Part shown: positions 6,492 through 10,674 of the stretch, piece by piece
How the letters are laid out: each line of letters opens with the position of its first letter
Position numbering within the stretch: position 1 is the first letter of the stretch
NCBI GenBank assembly: GCA_016203755.1
Contig: JACQMD010000138.1
Location: 1-10,674, forward strand
Direction of reading: 5' to 3'
DNA length: 10,674 bases
DNA from: Candidatus Roizmanbacteria bacterium
GTDB lineage: Bacteria > Patescibacteriota > Microgenomatia > GCA-001788215 > 2-01-FULL-40-14
Position numbers and translations under genes: made by a program
Notes under the pieces: model-generated
The model's database searches: none
Seen by the model: only the letters and a program-made list of their open reading frames with translations
Told to the model about the DNA's origin: nothing

Positions 6492-7670
6492 ATGGGAAAT
6501 TTATTAACGAATAGGAATTTCTATTCAGTAGCACTCGCGGTCGTTATTTCATTTGCGTTTGTCGCGGTCATGGTTAATGGTGCGTCAACGATTAGCAGTA
6601 ATATTTCAACCGATGGAACGTTCACCGTTACCGGTGATTCAACATTTACCGGGGATGTGTTCGCGACATCTACTATGGCAGTTACTGGGCAAGCATCATT
6701 CTATGACCAGGTAGTGCTTGACAGCGCGGCATCAGACCCAACGGGTGTTTCTGCTGGCGCAATTTACTGGGATACTGCGAATGAAGTGATTCGCGTGTTT
6801 GACGGAATCGATTGGAATACCGTTTCATCGTCCACTGATGCATCAGGTGGCTTGATTCTTGCGGGCGATGGGCAGGGTGTGCGATTTAACACTATCGCCA
6901 ACGGTTACATGGCGCTTGGAACAACAACCCTTCCGGTTGTAGCAGTTGATAGCGGGAATGCTGTTTTGCACGTAAACGCCACGACGTCAGCATCTGTTCC
7001 GCTCGTTATTGTAGGATCAGGCGCTTTCGGCGGAAATCTCTTTAATGTGTACACTCATCAACAAACTGAAGTATTTTCCCTTGACCCGATGGGCAATGCG
7101 TCTACGACAATGCTCTCAACAAATGTGATAGCTGTTGACGCGCTTGTGGTTTCTGGCTACGCGACTACTTCTGGTTCAACAGGTAATTTTGACACAGAAG
7201 GTAATATTGCTGCTACTGGCTCTCTGACAATGACGGGAGCAACTGTACTCAATGGCGCGGTCACATTAGGTGACGCGGCAGGTGACGCGATTATTATTAA
7301 TGGAAATGCATCCACCACGAACTTATTCACGGTTCGCGGAGAAGAGTTTAGTGTTGGAGGTTTCTCAACAACGACCGTAAGTCTTACTGAAGGTTTTGCA
7401 ACAACAACATATGGCTTTGGTTTGGGTAGCGCTCTCGGTATCGGCACTTCAACTCCTGAATTAAGCTCAAAGCTTGCAGTTGCGGGTAGTATATATGCTG
7501 ACAATGGATCAGCGACGACTTCACTCATTCTCTCTACGTCAAGCGAGACCATCGGAAGTTGTATCCAAATGAAAGCAAGTGATGGCGCGACACTTAGAAT
7601 TTACGCAACAACTACATACGCGACAGACACTTTCCGTAGTCTTGTTATAGAGGCAGGAACATGTCAGTAA
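6492..7670 (+). CDS. Repetitive beta-rich secreted surface protein
   Basis: This 392-residue protein has an N-terminal hydrophobic segment (residues about 10-32, FYSVALAVVISFAFVAVMVNGAS) that is a signal peptide or anchor. The rest is rich in Thr, Ser, Gly and Ala with short repeated strands (GTFTVTGDSTFTGDVFATS, GSLTMTGATVLNGAVTLGD), like the repetitive shafts of fibre-type or parallel beta proteins. An AIYWDTANEVIRVFDGIDWNTV segment (about residues 85-106) and GIGTSTPELSSKLAVAG (about 317-333) resemble motifs in phage-tail-like and CPR surface proteins. The C-terminal part (about 334-392, SIYADNGSATTS...SCIQMKASDG...EAGTCQ) has cysteines 357 and 391 that could form a disulfide closing a terminal domain. 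It is the first gene of an operon with 7710-9026, with a 39-base gap. I do not recognise a named family; adhesion or a surface filament is plausible but unproven. Confidence 0.8.
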   Translation: MGNLLTNRNFYSVALAVVISFAFVAVMVNGASTISSNISTDGTFTVTGDSTFTGDVFATSTMAVTGQASFYDQVVLDSAASDPTGVSAGAIYWDTANEVIRVFDGIDWNTVSSSTDASGGLILAGDGQGVRFNTIANGYMALGTTTLPVVAVDSGNAVLHVNATTSASVPLVIVGSGAFGGNLFNVYTHQQTEVFSLDPMGNASTTMLSTNVIAVDALVVSGYATTSGSTGNFDTEGNIAATGSLTMTGATVLNGAVTLGDAAGDAIIINGNASTTNLFTVRGEEFSVGGFSTTTVSLTEGFATTTYGFGLGSALGIGTSTPELSSKLAVAGSIYADNGSATTSLILSTSSETIGSCIQMKASDGATLRIYATTTYATDTFRSLVIEAGTCQ

Positions 7671-7709
7671 AATAAACTATTACTTTGTTAACTAATCTTT
7701 ATTAATCTC

Positions 7710-9026
7710 ATGAAAGTTCATTATCAAGTTAATTCGAAGGAATTCTTGTTGCACGCACTGTATTATTGCGCGCTCTTGGTAAGCTTTCTTTTCCTGCCGT
7801 TACTTATATTTGCTGCAAGCAATGACGCAATTCTTCAATCGGGAACTGAGCTTGTCGCAAATGGAGAAACACTTACTGTTTCAGAATCAGGCGTAGAGTC
7901 GCTTACGATAAACAGTGGGGATTTTACTGCAGATATGCCGTCGGGTGCCGGTCTGAGAATTTCTTCAGCAAACCGCAGAACATTTACCGTAAGTCCAGAC
8001 TCGCGAGTTGAGTCATTTGATTGTGGCTCTTCAGAATCAACCCTTGTAGTGATTGGTCCTCCGGCAGGTGCAAGCACGGTAACTGTTACTATCACCCCTG
8101 CTTCTTCTGGTACGAGTAACACTGGTGGCGGAGGCGGAGGAGGTGGAGGAGGCGGAGGAGGCGGAGGAGGCGGAGGAGGCGGGGGTGGAGGAACGTCAGC
8201 AGCTTCCGTAAAGAAAGTTGCGGTTGCTACTCCAGCAGCTTCATCTGTCGCAACTCCGAGCGCTGTTGCGCAGGCGGTATCGCCAGTATTCAATAGAGCT
8301 CTAAAAATTGGCACATCGGGCGCTGATGTAAAAAGGCTTCAACAGCTCTTGAACTCTGATCCGGACACAAGAATTGCCGTATCAGGTGTTGGCTCTTCCG
8401 GAAACGAAACAGAATACTTTGGTCTGCTACTGCAGGCAGCAGTTAAAAAATTCCAAGCAAAATACGGTATTGTTTCCTCTGGATCCCCGGAGACGACAGG
8501 GTTTGGAGCAGTTGGTCCAGGAACTCGAGCAAAACTTGCGGAAGTGTTCGCAAAAGCAACTCCCACAGCTCCATCTGTTGCAACTCCGAGTGCTGTTGCG
8601 CAGGCAGTATCGCCGGTATTCAACAGAGGTTTAGGTTTCGGAGTATCAGCTGGAGCTGACGTGAAGCGATTACAGCAAGTTTTGAATTCCGATCCTGACA
8701 CAAAAATTACTGCGTCAGGTGCTGGTTCTCCAGGCAGTGAAACAGAAACATTCGGTAGATTGACGGAAGCAGCTGTCAAGAAGTTCCAAGAAAAGTATGG
8801 AATTGCAAAAGCGGGGGATGCCGGTTACGGATACGTTGGCCCCAAGACTCGAGCAAAACTTGAAGAAGTCGGCGGTGGAGCAAGTGCTTCCGCCACCCCA
8901 GCAGTTACACCGACAACAGCCGGTAGCTCTGGTGGAGCAGAAGCGGCTCTTCAAAAGCAAATCAACGATGCTTTGAAACAGATACAAGACTTGCAAGCAA
9001 AACTCAAGGCACAGCTTGGCCAATAA
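7710..9026 (+). CDS. Secreted protein with poly-glycine linker, two peptidoglycan-binding-like domains and C-terminal coiled coil
   Basis: This 438-residue protein has a signal peptide at residues 1-36 (hydrophobic LLVSFLFLPLLIFAAS). Residues about 37-131 form a small beta domain. Residues 139-161 are 23 consecutive glycines. Two related domains of the peptidoglycan-binding type follow (about 192-279 and 302-387), each with GADVKRLQQ(L/V)LNSDPDT, an SG(V/A)GS insert, (Q/E)AAVKKFQ(A/E)KYGI and VGP(G/K)TRAKL. Residues about 409-437 are a coiled coil (EAALQKQINDALKQIQDLQA...). The two domains resemble the single such domain of the 1624-5253 protein. The C-terminal coiled coil resembles that protein's N-terminal one, giving a mirrored order. 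It sits 39 bases after the 6492 gene with no terminator between, so they are probably co-transcribed. Cell-wall attachment or cross-linking is inferred; binding to peptidoglycan is known for the broad family but not shown for this variant. Confidence 0.85.
   Translation: MKVHYQVNSKEFLLHALYYCALLVSFLFLPLLIFAASNDAILQSGTELVANGETLTVSESGVESLTINSGDFTADMPSGAGLRISSANRRTFTVSPDSRVESFDCGSSESTLVVIGPPAGASTVTVTITPASSGTSNTGGGGGGGGGGGGGGGGGGGGGGGTSAASVKKVAVATPAASSVATPSAVAQAVSPVFNRALKIGTSGADVKRLQQLLNSDPDTRIAVSGVGSSGNETEYFGLLLQAAVKKFQAKYGIVSSGSPETTGFGAVGPGTRAKLAEVFAKATPTAPSVATPSAVAQAVSPVFNRGLGFGVSAGADVKRLQQVLNSDPDTKITASGAGSPGSETETFGRLTEAAVKKFQEKYGIAKAGDAGYGYVGPKTRAKLEEVGGGASASATPAVTPTTAGSSGGAEAALQKQINDALKQIQDLQAKLKAQLGQ
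8124..8192 (+). repeat. Poly-glycine coding tract with 9-base repeats
   Basis: Twenty-three glycine codons in a row. Codons 4-18 of the run (8133-8177) are five units of GGC GGA GGA, one of them with GGT instead of GGC. A 9-base unit lets the tract lengthen or shorten by slippage without breaking the frame. It encodes a flexible linker between the beta domain and the wall-binding-like domains. Confidence 0.9.
8238..8873 (+). repeat. Tandem intragenic duplication encoding the two peptidoglycan-binding-like domains
   Basis: Unit 1 (about 8238-8567, 110 codons) and unit 2 (about 8568-8873, about 102 codons) each encode a linker SVATPSAVAQAVSPVFNR followed by one domain. Bases 8241-8294 and 8571-8624 match at an exact 330-base offset with only a handful of substitutions. 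The domain parts are more diverged and unit 2 has small gaps. Strong conservation of the linker relative to the domain suggests recent duplication or gene conversion. Confidence 0.85.
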
Positions 9027-9073
9027 TTAAGACATCTCTTGTTAATTAAAGAAACAGAAAGCTAATATTTCTT

Positions 9074-9106
9074 ACCGCCCCGACGAGCGCTGCTCGCCGG
9101 GGCGGT
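9074..9106 (+). terminator. Hairpin after the surface operon, possible terminator
   Basis: ACCGCCCCG (9074-9082) pairs with CGGGGCGGT (9098-9106) and the inner CGAGC (9084-9088) pairs with GCTCG (9092-9096), with one A-C mismatch between the two stems and a 3-base loop. It is very GC-rich and 48 bases after the operon stop, but no T-run follows, so it may be a weak or factor-assisted terminator or a 3' stabilising structure. Confidence 0.5.
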
Positions 9107-9126
9107 TCCCGTATTCGGCGCTTTCC

Positions 9127-9192
9127 CCAAGGTTGATCCTTGGCAGTAGTTTTCCACATGTTTATCCACAGCTTTCCAAGGATAAACCTTGG
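9127..9192 (-). repeat. REP-like palindromic element, copy 2 (left of the transposase, inverted)
   Basis: On the + strand: palindrome B, CCAAGGTTGATCCTTGG (9127-9143), a 32-base core (9144-9175), then palindrome A, CCAAGGATAAACCTTGG (9176-9192). The core holds TTTTCCACA (9150-9158) and TTATCCACA (9162-9170), two DnaA-box-like 9-mers in the same orientation 12 bases apart. The third half-palindrome seen in copies 1 and 3 is absent. Its right end supplies a TTGGAG that could serve as a weak -35 box for the transposase. Confidence 0.88.
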
Positions 9193-9216
9193 AGATAAAT
9201 GAAATGCTGCTATGAT
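9189..9216 (+). promoter_or_regulatory. Probable promoter of the transposase gene, leaderless
   Basis: TATGAT (9211-9216) ends 11 bases before ATG 9228. A weak -35 candidate TTGGAG (9189-9194) overlaps the end of palindrome A with a 16-base spacer. If real, the repeat itself forms part of the transposase promoter. Confidence 0.45.
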
Positions 9217-9227
9217 AAGTGGATATT

Positions 9228-9998
9228 ATGTCTCGGAAAGAACAATTTGCGGAAAATGAGTTTTATCACCTCTACAACCGTGGAACGGATAGACGTGCCA
9301 TCTTTCTCGACGATCGTGACTTTGAACGTTTTACTCGATTGTTATATGTATGCAATAGCGGTACTCCCGTGATAATGAAAGATTTACAGGCTTACAATTT
9401 CTCCAAACTCGTTTCCGAATATGAACCACGAAAACCACTTGTTGCGATTGGTGTGTATTGCCTTATGCCAAACCATTTTCATCTGTTAGTTAGACAACTT
9501 ACACCACAAGGGATTAGCATATTTATGAAAAAATTGGCAACAGGATACTCCATGTTTTTCAATCAAAGATATGAAAGGTCGGGGCGGCTCTTTGAAAGTA
9601 CCTTTAAATCATCTCGGATAACCAATGATAACTATCTGCAGTATCTCTTTGCGTATATTCACCTCAATCCGATTAAGCTCGTCGACCCCGAATGGAAAAG
9701 CGAGGGTATTAAAGACTTATCTCGTGTAGCCGAACATTTGAAACAATATGCATACTCAAGCTATTCTGAGTATCTAGGTGTTGATCGGCCGGAAAAAGCA
9801 GTCATAACCCGCGACTCCGAGATTTTTCCAGATTATTTTGAAAGCAGTTTTGAATTTAATAATTTCATAGACTTTTGGCTTACCTACAAGGACGCAGAAA
9901 ACAAAGAAGAAATTATTATGCCGAAAACATCTCCGGTTTCAGTTTCTACGCAAGCTATTTTGACGTCAACGGCTCAAGAGACTGTTCCCGTGGTATAA
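9228..9998 (+). CDS. REP-associated tyrosine transposase (Y1/HUH family, RAYT)
   Basis: This 256-residue enzyme belongs to the Y1 transposase family that cuts and rejoins single-stranded DNA at hairpins. The metal-binding HUH motif is H83-F84-H85 in CLMPNHFHLLV. The catalytic tyrosine is most likely Y107 in TGYSMFFNQRYERSGRLFES. Other family marks are FYHLYNRGTDRRAIF (residues 12-26), YLQYLFAYIHLNPIK (136-150) and YSSYSEYLG (176-184). The core looks intact, so the enzyme may be active. Residues after about 200 form an extension ending in a Ser/Thr-rich tail without obvious function. ATG 9228 is preferred to the in-frame GTG at 9219 because the latter is only 2 bases past the -10 box. The gene lies between inverted repeat copies 2 and 3, the expected substrates. 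Its stop codon overlaps the promoter of the next small gene. Confidence 0.92.
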   Translation: MSRKEQFAENEFYHLYNRGTDRRAIFLDDRDFERFTRLLYVCNSGTPVIMKDLQAYNFSKLVSEYEPRKPLVAIGVYCLMPNHFHLLVRQLTPQGISIFMKKLATGYSMFFNQRYERSGRLFESTFKSSRITNDNYLQYLFAYIHLNPIKLVDPEWKSEGIKDLSRVAEHLKQYAYSSYSEYLGVDRPEKAVITRDSEIFPDYFESSFEFNNFIDFWLTYKDAENKEEIIMPKTSPVSVSTQAILTSTAQETVPVV

Positions 9999-9999
9999 T
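9994..9999 (+). promoter_or_regulatory. -10 box of the 50-residue membrane peptide gene, overlapping the transposase stop
   Basis: TATAAT (9994-9999) includes the TAA stop of the transposase (9996-9998) and ends 11 bases before ATG 10011, the same spacing as the other leaderless-type starts in the window. No good -35 box was found at the normal distance. Confidence 0.5.
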
Positions 10000-10010
10000 T
10001 AACATAATAA

Positions 10011-10163
10011 ATGGACAAGTTTTTCACTCCTCAATTTTTAAAGTTTTTTACCCGTTTTATAGTGATTCTTATTTTTGGTGTTGTCGGCGTTCTTATCGCC
10101 GGCAACATTAATATTAAAAAGGACGAAGCGCGAACATACCAGCCAATAATCAATCAGGATTAA
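10011..10163 (+). CDS. Small single-span membrane protein inside the RAYT unit
   Basis: This 50-residue frame starts MDKFFTPQFLKFF. It has one membrane segment at about residues 15-33 (RFIVILIFGVVGVLIAGNI) flanked by K/R before and INIKKDEAR after, and ends QPIINQD. It lies between the transposase and the right repeat (copy 3), which begins 12 bases after its stop. A TATAAT 11 bases before the ATG supports expression. It could be a passenger gene of the mobile unit or an ordinary small gene. It could also be the 5' remnant of a longer membrane-anchored gene cut by arrival of the repeat, since its N-terminal plan (FFTR, one span, then EAR) resembles the start of the protein at 10382. No family is recognised. 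Confidence 0.5.
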   Translation: MDKFFTPQFLKFFTRFIVILIFGVVGVLIAGNINIKKDEARTYQPIINQD

Positions 10164-10175
10164 TTCCGCCAGCAG

Positions 10176-10259
10176 ACAAGGATAAACCTTGTGAACTGTG
10201 GATAAACGTGTGGAAAACTACTGCCAAGGATCAACCTTGGTGACGAGGTTGATCCTTGG
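10176..10259 (+). repeat. REP-like palindromic element, copy 3 (right of the transposase)
   Basis: Palindrome A is ACAAGGATAAACCTTGT (10176-10192), a 31-base core follows (10193-10223), then palindrome B, CCAAGGATCAACCTTGG (10224-10240). The outer pair of palindrome A is A-T where copies 1 and 2 have C-G: both arms changed, keeping the stem. The right part also forms a 14-bp perfect stem, CCAAGGATCAACCT (10224-10237) with AGGTTGATCCTTGG (10246-10259). The core has TGTGGATAA (10197-10205) and TGTGGAAAA (10209-10217), the reverse complements of the boxes in copy 2. Confidence 0.88.
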
Positions 10260-10381
10260 GAGGTCGCTTGAGAGGCCTAACGCCGAGAAAGATGCCTGAT
10301 GTAGGAAGAAGGGTCCATAAAAAATTTTTAGAAAATAACTTTGTGCACAGTCAAGTTTATTTTTGAGTTCTTTGAGATAGG

Positions 10382-10674
10382 ATGAAAGAATTATTATTTT
10401 TCTTTACGCGCATGCTCAATCGAAGAGGTATTAAATTTTTAGTGTGGTTTTTGGTTATTGTGGGGGTTGGAGCGGCTGTCTTTTCCTACGGTGCGTACTT
10501 TAATCCGGAAGCGCGTGAGCGGCGAATGCTTCTTGAGTATTTTGACAATTTGGAGGATGAATATCGCAATGATACGTACGGCGGCGCAACTCCAGAGGAG
10601 ACGCTCGCGCTTTTCATCGCCGCCCTTGAAGCCGGCGACATTGAATTAGCAAGCAAATACTTTTTGCCGGATGA
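10382..10674 (+). CDS. Membrane-anchored protein, 3' end beyond the window
   Basis: The frame opens at ATG 10382 and is still open at the window edge, giving 97 complete codons. Residues about 18-39 (IKFLVWFLVIVGVGAAVFSYGA) are a single membrane span preceded by arginines (MLNRRG), so the following part is probably outside the membrane. That part is acidic and helical (EARERRMLEYFDNLEDEY), then GGATPEETLALFIAALEAGD and IELASKYFLPD, which resembles the small helical domains of CPR lipoprotein-like proteins. Neither a clear promoter nor a Shine-Dalgarno is seen; a TGAGAT at 10373-10378 is too close to the ATG to trust. Function is unknown. Confidence 0.75.
   Translation, partial: MKELLFFFTRMLNRRGIKFLVWFLVIVGVGAAVFSYGAYFNPEARERRMLLEYFDNLEDEYRNDTYGGATPEETLALFIAALEAGDIELASKYFLPD

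Larger units (their letters stand above)
9127..10259 (+). mobile_element. RAYT unit: Y1 transposase gene between inverted REP-like repeats
   Basis: The transposase gene (9228-9998) is bracketed by an inverted pair of the same palindromic repeat (9127-9192 and 10176-10259). Such pairing is known for REP-associated tyrosine transposases, which process palindromic REP sequences as single-stranded DNA. No target-site duplication is visible, as expected for this mechanism. Whether the whole block moves as one unit, carrying the 50-residue gene at 10011-10163, is inference; a third solitary copy at 5348 shows the repeat exists alone. Confidence 0.7.

Noticed and set aside
7835..8314. Reverse-strand 159-residue poly-proline protein
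   Set aside because: It is the antisense shadow of the glycine-codon tract and neighbouring codons of the 7710 gene.
1084..10217. Chromosomal replication origin, because of several DnaA-box matches
   Set aside because: The boxes are spread over 9 kb in two different contexts (promoters and REP copies), and no dnaA, dnaN or rpmH neighbours or AT-rich unwinding cluster is present.
5348..10259. CRISPR array
   Set aside because: The three repeats are kilobases apart and in mixed orientation, palindromic in two parts, without regular spacers or cas genes.
9127..10259. Classical IS with terminal inverted repeats and a DDE transposase
   Set aside because: The enzyme has HUH and a single tyrosine, there are no target-site duplications, and the repeats are internally palindromic, all fitting a RAYT/REP system.
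1..10674. tRNA or rRNA genes
   Set aside because: No cloverleaf with a TTCGA-type T-arm and CCA-compatible acceptor stem, and no rRNA signature, was recognised by eye on either strand.

Overview
The window looks like chromosome of a Patescibacteria/CPR bacterium, most likely of the Parcubacteria group. This is inferred from protein types: a cluster of secreted, low-complexity surface proteins carrying a peptidoglycan-binding-like domain, a small TPR protein with one membrane anchor, and an N-terminal helical plus C-terminal winged-helix protein of a kind I associate with these genomes. TGA is used as a stop (6182-6184), which argues against the recoded Gracilibacteria/Absconditabacteria lineages. 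All genes are on the + strand. No gene start has a convincing Shine-Dalgarno sequence.

Layout. 25-945 encodes a putative DNA-binding protein. 946-1623 has no confident gene; it holds a strong promoter and a long, hairpin-rich leader for the next gene. 1624-5253 encodes a 1209-residue S-layer-like surface protein, closed by a textbook intrinsic terminator and followed at once by a REP-like palindromic repeat (copy 1). 5489-6184 encodes a membrane-anchored TPR protein with its own promoter and a terminator. 6185-6491 is a second promoter-plus-hairpin leader laid out like the first. It precedes a two-gene operon: 6492-7670 (repetitive beta-rich surface protein) and 7710-9026 (secreted protein with a 23-glycine linker, two peptidoglycan-binding-like domains and a C-terminal coiled coil). 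9127-10259 is a RAYT-type mobile unit: a Y1 (HUH) REP-associated transposase at 9228-9998 flanked by inverted copies 2 and 3 of the repeat, with a 50-residue membrane peptide gene between the transposase and the right copy. A membrane-anchored protein starts at 10382 and runs off the end.

How it fits together. The three secreted proteins probably build or decorate the cell surface. The large protein has a coiled coil and peptidoglycan-binding-like domain at its N-terminus, and the 7710-9026 protein has the same pair of modules at its C-terminus, so they may pair or share an anchor. Two expression styles are visible: small genes with a TATAAT-like box 10-11 bases before the ATG (probable leaderless mRNAs), and the two surface transcription units with long structured leaders. 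The most unusual signals are (i) the REP-like element, whose core carries two DnaA-box-like 9-mers and whose outer stem shows a compensated change, and (ii) the shared upstream block, a 16-base identical element containing TTATCCACA lying 42-43 bases before TATAAT, ahead of both surface units.
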